DNA of 64,000 bases from Mycolicibacterium hippocampi (GTDB lineage: Bacteria > Actinomycetota > Actinomycetes > Mycobacteriales > Mycobacteriaceae): positions 5,766,001-5,830,000 of the forward strand of contig NZ_BLLB01000002.1 in NCBI RefSeq assembly GCF_010723735.1. The letters are read 5' to 3'. The first letter of the stretch is position 1, and each line of letters begins with the position of its first letter. Position numbers and translations under genes: made by a program. Below are positions 50,794-59,581 of this stretch, piece after piece. Below the pieces are notes generated by a model. That model was not told where the DNA came from. It worked only from the letters and a program-made list of their open reading frames with translations, and ran no database searches.

Positions 50794-51960
50794 TCACCCC
50801 AAAATGAGCCCGGACGTCGGAACGCCCGTTCCCGCGGTGACCAGCACGTGCTCCACATCGGGCACCGGGTTCACCGACGTCCCACGCAGTTGGCGCACCC
50901 CTTCGGCGATGCCGTTCATGCCGTGGATGTAGGCCTCACCCAACTGGCCGCCGTGAGTGTTGATCGGCAGCCTGCCGCCGATCTCGATGGCTCCGTCGGC
51001 GATGAAGTCCTTGGCCTCCCCCGGCCCACAGAAACCGAGTTCCTCGAGCTGGATCAGCGTGAACGGGGTGAAGTGGTCGTAGAGGATCGCGGTCTGAATG
51101 TCTGCCGGTGTCAGCCCGGACTGCGCCCAGAGCTGTCTACCCACCAGACCCATCTCGGGCAGCCCCAACTCCGGCCGGTAATAGCTGACCATCGAGTACT
51201 GGTCCGGGCTGGCTCCCTGGGACGCGGCCTCGATAACGGCGGGCCGATGTTTGAGGTCCTTGGCCCGCTCGGGCGTCGTGACGACCAGGGCGACACCGCC
51301 GTCGGTCTCCTGGCAGCAGTCCAGCAGCCGGAGCGGCTCGGCGATCCACCGTGAGTTCTGGTGATCCTCGATCGTGATCGGCTTGCCGTAGAAGTAGGCC
51401 TTCGGGTTGTTGGCCGCGTGCTTGCGGTCGGCCACCGATACCGCACCGAAGTCCTTGCTCGTCGCCCCGGACAGGTGCATATAGCGCTGCGCGATCATCG
51501 CGACCTGCGCTGCGGGCGTGGACAACCCGTGCGGATAGGAGAACGAATTGTCGACACCGGTGGAGTCCGCGTTCTCCACCAGCCGCATCTGCACCTGGCC
51601 GAAGCGCATCCCCGAACGCTCGTTGAAGGCGCGGTATGCCACAACACATTCCGCCACCCCGGTCGCCACCGCGATCGCGGCCTGCTGGATGGTCGCGCAG
51701 GCTGCGCCGCCGCCGTGGTGGATCTTGGAGAAGAACTTCAACTCCCCGATCCCGGTGGCCCGCGCAACGGCGACCTCGGTGTTGGAATCCATGGTGAAGG
51801 TGACCATGCCGTCGACGTCGGCTGGGCTCAGGCCCGCATCGTCGAGTGCGTCGAGCACCGCCTCGGCGGCAAGCCGCAGTTCGCTTCGGCCGGAGTTCTT
51901 CGAGAAGTCGGTGGCGCCGATACCGACGATCGCCGCCTTGCCGGACAAACTGTCGGTCAT
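50794..51960 (-). CDS. ltp2: Ltp2, steroid side-chain aldolase (SCP-x thiolase-like)
   Basis: 388 residues, nonspecific lipid-transfer/thiolase fold, with GGGAACATIQQAAIAVATGV near 82 and INTHGGQLGEAYIHGMNG near 336. Counterpart of Rv3540c. Catalyses the retro-aldol cleavage of 17-hydroxy-3-oxo-4-pregnene-20-carboxyl-CoA to androstenedione and propionyl-CoA, with the DUF35 domain of ChsH2 as partner. ATG at 51960 overlaps the chsH1 stop (ATGA). Last gene of the cyp125 operon. Confidence 0.94.
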   Translation of the reverse strand: MTDSLSGKAAIVGIGATDFSKNSGRSELRLAAEAVLDALDDAGLSPADVDGMVTFTMDSNTEVAVARATGIGELKFFSKIHHGGGAACATIQQAAIAVATGVAECVVAYRAFNERSGMRFGQVQMRLVENADSTGVDNSFSYPHGLSTPAAQVAMIAQRYMHLSGATSKDFGAVSVADRKHAANNPKAYFYGKPITIEDHQNSRWIAEPLRLLDCCQETDGGVALVVTTPERAKDLKHRPAVIEAASQGASPDQYSMVSYYRPELGLPEMGLVGRQLWAQSGLTPADIQTAILYDHFTPFTLIQLEELGFCGPGEAKDFIADGAIEIGGRLPINTHGGQLGEAYIHGMNGIAEGVRQLRGTSVNPVPDVEHVLVTAGTGVPTSGLILG

Positions 51961-52361
51961 GCGGCACCCCCGAGGACGAGTGTGGCGGTGGCGATCACGT
52001 GGTCGCCGAGGCTGTTGCTGCCGGTCACCTTCAGCGTGACGAGGTCACCGTCGACGGCGGTCACCTCACCGGTGAACGTCACGGTGTCGTAGGCGTACCA
52101 CGGCACCCCGAGTCGCAGACCGATCGACTTGACGATGGCTGTCGGGCCTGCCCAGTCGGTGATGAAGCGCTGCACCAGACCGGTGTCGGTCAGGATGTTG
52201 ACGAAGATGTCCTTGGACCCCTTGGCCTGCGCCTTGTCCCGGTCGTGATGCACGTCCTGGTAGTCGCGCGTCGCGATCGCCGTCGACACGATGAACGTCG
52301 GGTCACCGTAGAGCTTGAGCTCGGGAAGCTTGGTCCCGACCTCGGCCACCGGGGCGCTCAT
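51957..52361 (-). CDS. chsH1: ChsH1, MaoC-like hydratase subunit
   Basis: 134 residues, single hotdog domain with RDYQDVHHDRDKAQAKGSKD near 32, the hydratase Asp/His motif. Counterpart of Rv3541c; pairs with ChsH2 to hydrate the C17-C20 double bond of the 3-carbon side-chain CoA. ATG at 52361 overlaps the chsH2 stop; the frame is open 30 bases further inside chsH2 but lacks a better start. Confidence 0.93.
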   Translation of the reverse strand: MSAPVAEVGTKLPELKLYGDPTFIVSTAIATRDYQDVHHDRDKAQAKGSKDIFVNILTDTGLVQRFITDWAGPTAIVKSIGLRLGVPWYAYDTVTFTGEVTAVDGDLVTLKVTGSNSLGDHVIATATLVLGGAA

Positions 52362-53329
52362 TTCGCAGGCTCCCAGGCATAGAGCGTCCACGCGGGACCC
52401 GAATCACCTTCGGGGAAGTCGATGTATGTTGCGCGAACCGGCATTCCGATCTCCACTTCTGCCGGGTCGGCGTTGCGTAGCTCGCCGAGCATCCGAACTC
52501 CCTCTTCGAGTTCGACGAGCGCGATGACAAACGGCAACGTGCGGCCCGGGACCTTCGGGGCGTGATGCACGACGAAGCTGAACACCGTGCCGTTCCCACT
52601 GGCCACGACGTAGTCGGTCGGCGCTTCTTTATCGGCCCACAGAGCCGGCACCGGCGGGTGTTGCAGGGTGCCGTCGCCGCGCTTCTGGATCCGCAGTTCG
52701 TGTGCGCCCACACCGTCCCAGAAGAACTTGGTGTCCTTCGACGACGCGGGCCGCATCATCGAGGCCGCGTCGAGATCCTCGGGCACTGCCGAGGCGGGCG
52801 CATCTTGATCTGCCGGCCGGAACTTCATGATCCGCCACATCATCTCGGCCACTGGATTGTCTTCGTCATCGCCACAGTGCCAGGTGATCTTCTGCGTGAT
52901 GAAGAAGCCCTCGCCCAGCGCGGTGCGCTTGGGACCGATGACGTCGGTCAGCTCGGCGGCGACGCTGACCTCCTCACCCGGACGCAGGTACCTGTGGTAG
53001 GTCTGCTCACAGTTGGTGGCGACCACACCGACATAGCCTGCGTCGTCGAACAATTCGAGGATCCTGCCCAGCGGGTCGTCGTCGGGGCGGACACCGCCGA
53101 GCCCCATCATCGTCCACACCTGGATCATCGCCGGCGGCGCGACGACACCGGGATGACCGGCTGCCTTGGCCGCCTCGTCGTCGACGTAGATCGGGTTCTT
53201 GTCGCCCATCGCGTCGAGCCAGTGCTCGACCATCGGCTGGTTGACCGGGTGCCGACCGGTGCGCGGCTTGCTCTTACCTTCGGCCTTCACCCGCTCGGCG
53301 GCGGCCTTGATGTCCTCGACTGCGCCCAT
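52358..53329 (-). CDS. chsH2: ChsH2, MaoC hydratase-DUF35 fusion
   Basis: 323 residues. N-terminal hotdog domain (about 1-170) and C-terminal DUF35 OB-fold domain (about 190-323). The DUF35 part begins FFWDGVGAHELRIQKRGDG and has no zinc-ribbon cysteines. Counterpart of Rv3542c: the N-half joins ChsH1 as hydratase, the C-half joins Ltp2 as aldolase partner. The start is ATG 53329, overlapping the TAA of a repeat-encoded mini-ORF (TAATG). A TTG 27 bases upstream is in frame but lies in the repeat. Confidence 0.93.
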   Translation of the reverse strand: MGAVEDIKAAAERVKAEGKSKPRTGRHPVNQPMVEHWLDAMGDKNPIYVDDEAAKAAGHPGVVAPPAMIQVWTMMGLGGVRPDDDPLGRILELFDDAGYVGVVATNCEQTYHRYLRPGEEVSVAAELTDVIGPKRTALGEGFFITQKITWHCGDDEDNPVAEMMWRIMKFRPADQDAPASAVPEDLDAASMMRPASSKDTKFFWDGVGAHELRIQKRGDGTLQHPPVPALWADKEAPTDYVVASGNGTVFSFVVHHAPKVPGRTLPFVIALVELEEGVRMLGELRNADPAEVEIGMPVRATYIDFPEGDSGPAWTLYAWEPAK

Positions 53330-53364
53330 TACCGCTGCCGTCTCCTCTTCGCGCAAGCGCTCAT
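53329..53364 (-). CDS. Repeat-encoded mini-ORF 2 of the chsE2-chsH2 junction (11 aa)
   Basis: Reads MSACAKRRRQR then TAA, and the TAA shares its last A with the chsH2 ATG (TAATG). Shares the AKRR core with the unrelated repeat peptide at 18071-18170. Confidence 0.35.
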   Translation of the reverse strand: MSACAKRRRQR

Positions 53365-53399
53365 CGGTGCCGTCTCCTCTTCGCGCAAGCGCTCATCGG
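53336..53399 (-). repeat. 32-bp tandem repeat x2 bridging chsE2 stop and chsH2 start
   Basis: Two exact 32-bp units (53336-53367, 53368-53399). On the minus strand each begins with GATGAGCGC and contains AGAGGAGA, a ribosome-site-like stretch. They encode two nested 11-codon ORFs that link the chsE2 TGA to the chsH2 ATG. Same unit length and layout as the array at 18069, but a different sequence. Confidence 0.93.
53361..53396 (-). CDS. Repeat-encoded mini-ORF 1 of the chsE2-chsH2 junction (11 aa)
   Basis: Reads MSACAKRRRHR then TGA. Its ATG overlaps the chsE2 stop (ATGA) and its TGA overlaps the ATG of the second mini-ORF. Very basic. Translation is inferred from layout only. Confidence 0.35.
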   Translation of the reverse strand: MSACAKRRRHR

Positions 53400-54556
53400 G
53401 GAACCCTCGGGACCTTCAGCCCTGCCGCAGCGATCATCTCGCGCATCACCTCGTTGACACCGCCGCCGAATGTGATCACCAGGTTGCGCTTGGTGATCGT
53501 GTCCAGCCAGGCGAGCAGCTCACCGGTATCCGGGTCCGCCGGGTTGCCGTACTTGCCGACGATCTCCTCCGCCAGCCGGCCGACATCCTGGATGCGTTCG
53601 GTCGAGAAGACTTTGGTGGCTGCGGCATCGGCGACCGCGATGGTCTCACCGGAGGCCGCCACCTGCCAGTTGAGCAGCTCGTTGACCCTCCAGATGGCCT
53701 TGATCTGCCCCAGCAGCCGCGCCACGTCGGCGTGCTCGATCGGGGTCACACCGTCCGAGCCCGGCTTGGAGGCCCACTCACGCACCCGGTCGTAGATGCC
53801 CGCGACACGCCCTGCCGGGCCGAGCCCGACCCGCTCGTGGTTGAGCTGGGTGGTGATGAGCTTCCAGCCGCCGTTCTCCTCACCGACGAGCATGTCGGCG
53901 GGAACCCGGACATCCTGGTAGTACGACGCGTTGGTGTGATGGGCACCGTCGGACAGGATGATGGGGGTCCACGAGAACCCGGGGTCCTTGGTGTCGACGA
54001 TCAGGATCGAGATGCCCTTGTGCTTTGCGGCTTCGGGGTCGGTGCGGCAGGCGAGCCAGATGTAGTCGGCGTCGTGGGCGCCAGTGGTCCACATCTTCTG
54101 ACCGTTGACGATGTATTCGTCGCCATGACGCACGGCAGTGGTGCGCAGCGACGCGAGGTCTGTTCCCGCGTCGGGTTCGGAATAACCGATGGCGAAATGG
54201 ATGTCACCGGACAAGATCCCGGGCAGGAACTTCTTCTTCTGCACGTCGGTGCCGTACACCTGCAGCGTCGGGCCCACCGTCTGCAACGTGACCAGCGGCA
54301 ACGGGACGTCTGCCCGGTTGGCCTCGTTGACGAAGATCTGCTGCTCGATCGGGCCGAAGCCCAGTCCCCCGAACTCCTTGGGCCAGCCGACACCGAGTTT
54401 CCCGTCGGAGCCCATCCGCTTGATCACCGCACGGTAGGCCTCGTTGTGTCGGTTGGACTCCATCGCCTCGGCCTCCTCGGCCGTGATGAGGGTCGAGAAG
54501 TACTGCCGCAGTTCAGCTTGCAGCTGCCGTTGCTCGGGCGTCAGTTCGATGTACAT
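53393..54556 (-). CDS. chsE2: ChsE2 (FadE29), steroid acyl-CoA dehydrogenase catalytic subunit
   Basis: 387 residues, full acyl-CoA dehydrogenase fold; GYSEPDAGTDLAS near 124 and Glu241 in NHERVGLGP as the catalytic base position. Counterpart of Rv3543c. With ChsE1 forms the alpha2beta2 dehydrogenase for the last, 3-carbon side-chain stage. ATG at 54556 directly after the chsE1 TAA. Confidence 0.95.
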   Translation of the reverse strand: MYIELTPEQRQLQAELRQYFSTLITAEEAEAMESNRHNEAYRAVIKRMGSDGKLGVGWPKEFGGLGFGPIEQQIFVNEANRADVPLPLVTLQTVGPTLQVYGTDVQKKKFLPGILSGDIHFAIGYSEPDAGTDLASLRTTAVRHGDEYIVNGQKMWTTGAHDADYIWLACRTDPEAAKHKGISILIVDTKDPGFSWTPIILSDGAHHTNASYYQDVRVPADMLVGEENGGWKLITTQLNHERVGLGPAGRVAGIYDRVREWASKPGSDGVTPIEHADVARLLGQIKAIWRVNELLNWQVAASGETIAVADAAATKVFSTERIQDVGRLAEEIVGKYGNPADPDTGELLAWLDTITKRNLVITFGGGVNEVMREMIAAAGLKVPRVPR

Positions 54557-55570
54557 TTACGCTCCCACCAGGTCGAGGCGGTGTGAGGGCCCACCCAGGA
54601 ATCGGGTGAGATCCTTGATCGAGGAGTAGAAGCGGTCCATCGGGTAGGTGATGTCCATACCCATTCCGCCGTGCAGGTGATGACAGATCCGCATCGCGGG
54701 CGCCGCTTCCGAGGCCAGCCAGTACCCGAGAACGGCCAGGTCGTCCTCGGCAGCCGGATCGTCTGCCCGCCCTTCGGAGAGCAGCCACACCACCGAGGTG
54801 GCCAGCAACGAGATGGTCCGCGAGGCGATGTAGACCTCGGAGAGCTGGGCGGCCACGGTCTGGAACGTCGACAACGGCCGGCCGAACTGCTCGCGGGTGG
54901 CGACGTAGTCGGCGGTCAGCCGCAACGCTCCGGCCACCAACCCGGCGGCGAAGGCGCCGACCGCGGCCAACACCAGGTGGTTCACCCGGCGCGGTGTGGC
55001 GCCGTCGAGCACGTCGTCCCCGGAGACCGCGACATCGGCGAAGGACACCACGAATTCGTCGGAGCCGTTGGAGGTCGGGGTCTTGGTGACCGTCAGCCCG
55101 TCGGCCTTGCCCGGCACCAGCACGACACCGCCATCGGTGCTGACGATGATCCAATCCGCTTGTCCGGCATAGCCGACGGCGACCTTGGTGCCGTTGAGCT
55201 TGTTTCCGGCCAGCGACACCGCGGGCCGATCAGGCAACGACGCGCCGGGTTCGTTGAGCGCGAACGCGAGCACCGAACCCTTCGCCACCCCCGCAAGATA
55301 ACGGTCCTGCTGGGCATCGGACGCCAGATCGAGCAGCACGGCCGTCGCGCCGAGGGTGGCCAGTGCCGGGCTGACGGTGCCGTGCCGACCGATCTCTGTC
55401 AGGGCCGTCCCGATCTCCGCGAGGCCGAGACCGTCGCCACCGAGACGTTCGGGTGCCGCGAGAGCAGTTACGCCGCCGGCGACGAGAGCATCCCAGCTGT
55501 TGTCGCGGGACAGCACCGACGTCACCACATCAGCGACAGCCTGTTGTCCTTCATCGGGACTGAAATCCAC
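54557..55570 (-). CDS. chsE1: ChsE1 (FadE28), partner acyl-CoA dehydrogenase subunit
   Basis: 337 residues, acyl-CoA dehydrogenase fold lacking part of the N-terminal domain; TREQFGRPLSTFQTVAAQLS near 231 and HHLHGGMGMDITYPMDRF near 304. Counterpart of Rv3544c. The start is GTG at 55570 (reading MDFSPDEGQQ), preceded by AAGGAGGA; the frame is open far upstream, antisense to nothing real but overlapping cyp125 in another frame, so the short form is right. Confidence 0.94.
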   Translation of the reverse strand: MDFSPDEGQQAVADVVTSVLSRDNSWDALVAGGVTALAAPERLGGDGLGLAEIGTALTEIGRHGTVSPALATLGATAVLLDLASDAQQDRYLAGVAKGSVLAFALNEPGASLPDRPAVSLAGNKLNGTKVAVGYAGQADWIIVSTDGGVVLVPGKADGLTVTKTPTSNGSDEFVVSFADVAVSGDDVLDGATPRRVNHLVLAAVGAFAAGLVAGALRLTADYVATREQFGRPLSTFQTVAAQLSEVYIASRTISLLATSVVWLLSEGRADDPAAEDDLAVLGYWLASEAAPAMRICHHLHGGMGMDITYPMDRFYSSIKDLTRFLGGPSHRLDLVGA

Positions 55571-55605
55571 CCGAATCCTCCTTGATCCTGGATGAGTCGA
55601 CTGCG

Positions 55606-56868
55606 TCAGTGCGAGACGGGGCAGCCGGTGCCGGTGTAGTCCACCTGCCAGTGCTTGATGCCGTTGAGCCACCCCGACTTCAGCCGTTCGGGCTCGCCGA
55701 TCGGCTTGAGATCCGGCATGTTGTCGGCGACGGCGTTGAAGATCAGATTGATGGTCATCTTCGCGAGATTGGCGCCGATGCAGTAGTGCGCACCGGTGCC
55801 GCCGAAGCCGACATGAGGATTCGGGTTGCGCAGGATGTCGAACGACTCCGGGTCTTCGAACACCTCGTCGTCGAAGTTGGCCGAACGGTAGGACATCACG
55901 ACCCGCTCGCCCTTCTTGATCTTCACCCCGTTCAGCTCGGTGTCCTCGAGTGCGGTGCGCTGGAAGGCCGAGACCGGAGTGGCCCAGCGCACGATCTCGT
56001 CGGCAGCGGTCTCCGGCCGTTCCTTCTTGTACAGCTCCCACTGGTCGGGATGCTGGGAGAAGGCGATCATGCCGTGGGTGATCGAGTTGCGGGTGGTCTC
56101 GTTGCCGGCAACCGCGAGCATCACGACGAAGAAGCCGAACTCGTCGTCGGAGAGCTTCTCGCCCTCGATGTCGGCCTCGATCAGCGTGGTGACGATGTCG
56201 TCGGTGGGGTTCTTGGCCCGCTCCTCGGCCATCTTCATCGCGTAGGTGATGAGCTCGAACGACGACATAGCCGGATCCACGTCGGCGTACTCCGGATCCT
56301 CGCCGGCGGTCATCTCGTTGGACCAGCGGAACAGCTTGTCCCGATCCTCCTGCGGCACCCCGAGCAGCCCGGCGATGGCCTGCAGCGGCAGCTCGCAGGA
56401 CACCTGCTCGACGAAGTCGCCGGAGCCCTCGGCCGCGGCGGTCTCGGCGATCTTCTGGGCGCGGTTCCTCAGCTCCTCCTCGAGCCGCCCGACTGCCCGC
56501 GGGGTGAAACCACGGGAGATGATCTTGCGCAGCCGGGTGTGCTGCGGGGCGTCCATGTTCAGCAGGACGGCCTTCTGCAGATCGATGGCGTCGCGGGTCA
56601 TGCCCTGCGGCCACGTCGGGATGGCGCCGTCCGGCGAGCTGCCGAAGATGTCGTTGCGCTTGGACACCTCTTTGACGTCGGCGTGCTTGGTCACCAGCCA
56701 GTAGCCTTTGTCCCCGAAGCCACCGGTGCCCTGTGGCACGTCGACCCAGTGGATCGGCTCGGACTCGCGCAGCGCGGCGAGTTCAGAGACGGGGAGACGC
56801 TCGAGATTCAGGGTCGCGTCGAGGAAATCGAAGTCTGGCGAGATCGGACATGAGTTCGGGCCGGGCAT
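55606..56868 (-). CDS. cyp125: CYP125, steroid C26-monooxygenase
   Basis: 420 residues. I-helix LAVAGNETTRNS (near 251), K-helix DEIVRW, haem-ligand segment FGGTGAHYCIGANLA (near 356). Counterpart of Rv3545c. Oxidises cholest-4-en-3-one at C26, the first side-chain step. ATG at 56868, 18 bp from a KstR operator. First gene of cyp125-chsE1-chsE2-chsH2-chsH1-ltp2. Confidence 0.96.
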   Translation of the reverse strand: MPGPNSCPISPDFDFLDATLNLERLPVSELAALRESEPIHWVDVPQGTGGFGDKGYWLVTKHADVKEVSKRNDIFGSSPDGAIPTWPQGMTRDAIDLQKAVLLNMDAPQHTRLRKIISRGFTPRAVGRLEEELRNRAQKIAETAAAEGSGDFVEQVSCELPLQAIAGLLGVPQEDRDKLFRWSNEMTAGEDPEYADVDPAMSSFELITYAMKMAEERAKNPTDDIVTTLIEADIEGEKLSDDEFGFFVVMLAVAGNETTRNSITHGMIAFSQHPDQWELYKKERPETAADEIVRWATPVSAFQRTALEDTELNGVKIKKGERVVMSYRSANFDDEVFEDPESFDILRNPNPHVGFGGTGAHYCIGANLAKMTINLIFNAVADNMPDLKPIGEPERLKSGWLNGIKHWQVDYTGTGCPVSH

Positions 56869-56886
56869 AGGAAAGCTCTCCTCAAT

Positions 56887-56900
56887 TGCAACGTGTTCTA
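56887..56900. promoter_or_regulatory. KstR-type operator of the cyp125 operon
   Basis: TGCAACGTGTTCTA, perfect to TnnAACnnGTTnnA, 18 bp upstream of the cyp125 ATG. Confidence 0.88.
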
Positions 56901-56965
56901 GTGCCAGTAAAACATGCCTCCACCGCAGATCAAAGGTGTGGCTGCATCGCAGCTTGTCAGGCTTA

Positions 56966-56979
56966 TGAAACGTGTTCTA
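56966..56979. promoter_or_regulatory. KstR-type operator of fadA5
   Basis: TGAAACGTGTTCTA, perfect to TnnAACnnGTTnnA, 10 bp upstream of the fadA5 ATG. Together with the site at 56887 it gives each divergent gene its own operator. Confidence 0.88.
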
Positions 56980-56989
56980 GCCTGACGGA

Positions 56990-58153
56990 ATGGGTAACCC
57001 TGTCATCGTCGAAGCCACCCGCAGCCCCATCGGCAAGCGAAAGGGTTGGCTCTCGGGCCTACATGCCACCGAGTTGCTCGGGGCCACACAACGGGCGCTC
57101 GTCGAGAAGTCGGGCATCGATCCCGGCCTCGTCGAACAGGTCATCGGTGGTTGCGTCACACAGTACGGCGAGCAGTCCAACAACATCACCCGAGTGAGCT
57201 GGCTGGTCGGCGGGCTCCCGGACCACGTCGGCGCGATGACGGTCGACTGCCAGTGCGGCAGCGGTCAGCAGGCCAACGGGTTGATCGCCGGCCTGATCGC
57301 CGCCGGTGCCATCGACGTCGGCATCGCCTGCGGCATCGAGGCGATGAGCCGGGTGGGCCTGGGCGCCAACGCGGGGCCGGATCGAAGCATCATCCGCCCG
57401 GAATCGTGGGACATCGACCTGCCGGACCAGTTCACCGCCGCCGAGCGGATCGCCAAGCGTCGGGGCATCACCCGCGAGGACATCGACCAGTTCGGCTTCG
57501 ACTCCCAGCGCAAGGCCAAGCAGGCGTGGGCCGAAGGCCGGTTCGACCGGGAGATCAGCCCCATCGAAGCGCCGGTTCTCGACGAGAACAAGCAGCCAAC
57601 CTCGGAGCGCGCCTTCGTCACACGCGACCAGGGGCTGCGCGACACCACCCTGGAAGGGCTGGCGTCCCTGAACCCCGTGATGGAAGGCGCCATTCACACA
57701 GCGGGCACCTCGTCGCAGATCTCTGACGGTGCGGCCGCGGTGCTGTGGATGGACGAGTCCGTGGCACGCGCGCAAGGCTTCGTTCCCCGGGCGCGCATCG
57801 TCAGCCAAGCGCTCGTCGGCGCCGAGCCCTACTACCACCTCGACGGGCCCGTCCAGTCGACCGCGAAGGTGCTGGAGAAGGCCGGGATGAAGATCGGCGA
57901 CATCGACATCACCGAGATCAACGAGGCCTTCGCATCGGTTGTGCTGTCGTGGGCCAGGGTGCACGAGCCCGACATGGACACCGTCAACGTCAACGGCGGC
58001 GCCATCGCGCTGGGACACCCCGTCGGCAGCACCGGCAGCCGGCTCATCACCACCGCGCTGCACGAATTGGAGCGCACCGACAAGACCACGGCGCTGATCA
58101 CGATGTGCGCCGGCGGTGCGTTGTCCACCGGCACCATCATCGAGCGGATCTAG
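56990..58153 (+). CDS. fadA5: FadA5, steroid 3-ketoacyl-CoA thiolase
   Basis: 387 residues, canonical thiolase. The nucleophile Cys lies in VDCQCGSGQQ (near 93), the His in GHPVGSTGS (near 344) and the second Cys in MCAGGALSTG (near 374). Counterpart of Rv3546; releases acetyl-CoA/propionyl-CoA in side-chain beta-oxidation. ATG at 56990, 10 bases after the operator, consistent with a leaderless or very short-leader mRNA. Confidence 0.96.
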   Translation: MGNPVIVEATRSPIGKRKGWLSGLHATELLGATQRALVEKSGIDPGLVEQVIGGCVTQYGEQSNNITRVSWLVGGLPDHVGAMTVDCQCGSGQQANGLIAGLIAAGAIDVGIACGIEAMSRVGLGANAGPDRSIIRPESWDIDLPDQFTAAERIAKRRGITREDIDQFGFDSQRKAKQAWAEGRFDREISPIEAPVLDENKQPTSERAFVTRDQGLRDTTLEGLASLNPVMEGAIHTAGTSSQISDGAAAVLWMDESVARAQGFVPRARIVSQALVGAEPYYHLDGPVQSTAKVLEKAGMKIGDIDITEINEAFASVVLSWARVHEPDMDTVNVNGGAIALGHPVGSTGSRLITTALHELERTDKTTALITMCAGGALSTGTIIERI

Positions 58154-58548
58154 TGGAGGCCCCACCGGTTCCGGCAGCCGACCGCATCGCCGCGGCCCAG
58201 GCCTACATCAGCGCGCTGGCCAGCCATGACGCCGACGCGGTGCCGTTCGCGCCCGGTTGCACCCGCGTCGAGGTCGGCCTCAAGACCGGATTCTCGGGGA
58301 ATCACCTGCGCCGCAGCCTCAACCGGGGCCTTCAGTACCGCGTGATCCAGTCGGTCACCGACCCGGAGTTCACCGTCGATGGCGACACGGTCCGGGCCCG
58401 GTTCGACCTGTCGACCAAGCCGACACTGGCCGGGCGTCGCGTCGGGGCTCACATCGACGAGACGTTCCTGATCCCGGCCGACGACCCCGCCGGTGAGGCG
58501 CGGATCCACCACATCCGGGCCAACATCCGCCCGTTTCTGACCCGATAG
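58153..58548 (+). CDS. Small conserved hypothetical protein downstream of fadA5
   Basis: 131 residues, alpha+beta, starting with GTG at 58153 that shares a base with the fadA5 TAG. An N-terminal helix (ADRIAAAQAYISALASHDAD) and later strands resemble SnoaL/NTF2-like small domains, where such helices precede a ligand pocket. Function unknown; coupling to fadA5 suggests a steroid-CoA or product-binding accessory role (inference). Confidence 0.75.
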   Translation: MEAPPVPAADRIAAAQAYISALASHDADAVPFAPGCTRVEVGLKTGFSGNHLRRSLNRGLQYRVIQSVTDPEFTVDGDTVRARFDLSTKPTLAGRRVGAHIDETFLIPADDPAGEARIHHIRANIRPFLTR

Positions 58549-58557
58549 GATCCCGTC

Positions 58558-59067
58558 ATGGCCACACCCCCGCGGCCCCCACGCCCGCTGACTCCCAAGC
58601 AGGTCGAAGGACTCAACTCGAAAGCGGTCGGCGTCGGCATCAAATGGATGTCGAAGCTCAACACGTGGGCGTTCAAGGCCACCGGCGGCCGGCTCGGGTC
58701 CAAGTGGCGCGGCGGCTCCAACCGCTTCAGCGCCCCTCCTCCGGTCGGCATCCTGACCACCATCGGCCGCAAGACCGGTGAACCACGTGAGAGCCCCCTG
58801 TTGTTCCTGCGCGAGGGCAGCCGTGTGGTGCTGGTCGCCTCACAGGGCGGCCGCGCCACCAACCCGATGTGGTACCTGAACATCCAGGCCAATCCCCGGG
58901 TCTCGTTCCAGATCAAGAACGAGGTCCTGGAGCTGACCGCCCGCGACGCCACCGACGCCGAACGGGCCGAGTACTGGCCCAAGCTCGATGCGATCTATCC
59001 CGATTTCGCCAACTACCGGACCTACACCGACCGCAAGATCCCGATCATCATCTGCGATCCCGTCTGA
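58558..59067 (+). CDS. Ddn-family deazaflavin (F420)-dependent reductase, paralogue
   Basis: 169 residues, split beta-barrel with the F420 motif TTIGRKTGEPRESPL (near 67-81) and NPMWYLN. Closely related to the next gene, but the Ddn tyrosines are changed: Tyr65 equivalent is Leu82 and Tyr133 equivalent is Phe150, while Ser95, Tyr147 and Tyr153 are kept. Its N-terminus is longer. F420-dependent reduction is likely; nitro-drug activity is less likely. 9 bp after the preceding gene. Confidence 0.88.
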   Translation: MATPPRPPRPLTPKQVEGLNSKAVGVGIKWMSKLNTWAFKATGGRLGSKWRGGSNRFSAPPPVGILTTIGRKTGEPRESPLLFLREGSRVVLVASQGGRATNPMWYLNIQANPRVSFQIKNEVLELTARDATDAERAEYWPKLDAIYPDFANYRTYTDRKIPIIICDPV

Positions 59068-59122
59068 GGTTCGGGCACTCGGCACAGGTGGGGTGGCCGG
59101 GTCGTCGGATTAGGATTCGGCC

Positions 59123-59581
59123 ATGGCCAACTCCCGCCCCAAGTACATGGACACCGCCGTCGGCGACTTCCTCGTGAAGTGGGTATCGCGGCTGAACACG
59201 TTCTTCTACCGGCGAGGCAACGGAAAAGGACTTGGAACCACCATCGGTGGCATCCCGGTCGCGTTGCTGATCACCACCGGCCGCAAGACCGGCCAGCCGC
59301 GGACCAGCCCGCTGTACTTCCTCAGAGACGGGGACACGGTGGTCTTCGCGGCCTCCAAGGGCGGCAGCGACAAGCACCCCATGTGGTACCTCAACCTCAA
59401 AGCCGAGCCGAAGGTGAAGGTCCAGATCAAGGACGAGACGCTCGACCTCGTCGCGCGTGAGGCCACCGATGACGAACGGAACCACTACTGGCCCGAACTC
59501 GTTGCGATGTATCCGAGCTATGACGAATACCAATCCTGGACCGAGCGCAAGATCCCACTCGTGATCTGCGAGCCGGCGTGA
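59123..59581 (+). CDS. ddn: Ddn, deazaflavin (F420)-dependent nitroreductase
   Basis: 152 residues. F420-binding TTGRKTGQPRTSPLYFLRDG (51-70). Tyr65, Ser78, Tyr130, Tyr133 and Tyr136 all match the residues described in Rv3547 Ddn. Ddn activates nitroimidazoles such as pretomanid and is thought to reduce quinones naturally. ATG at 59123. The stop overlaps the DsbA-like gene start (GTGA). Confidence 0.93.
   Translation: MANSRPKYMDTAVGDFLVKWVSRLNTFFYRRGNGKGLGTTIGGIPVALLITTGRKTGQPRTSPLYFLRDGDTVVFAASKGGSDKHPMWYLNLKAEPKVKVQIKDETLDLVAREATDDERNHYWPELVAMYPSYDEYQSWTERKIPLVICEPA

Noticed and set aside
52358..53356. ChsH2 starting at the TTG 27 bases upstream
   Set aside because: That start lies inside the 32-bp repeat; the ATG at 53329 fits the TAATG coupling and the family N-terminus.
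54557..56614. One long 685-codon fusion protein ending in ChsE1
   Set aside because: The upstream two thirds overlap cyp125 in another frame with shadow composition; GTG 55570 with AAGGAGGA is the true start of ChsE1.
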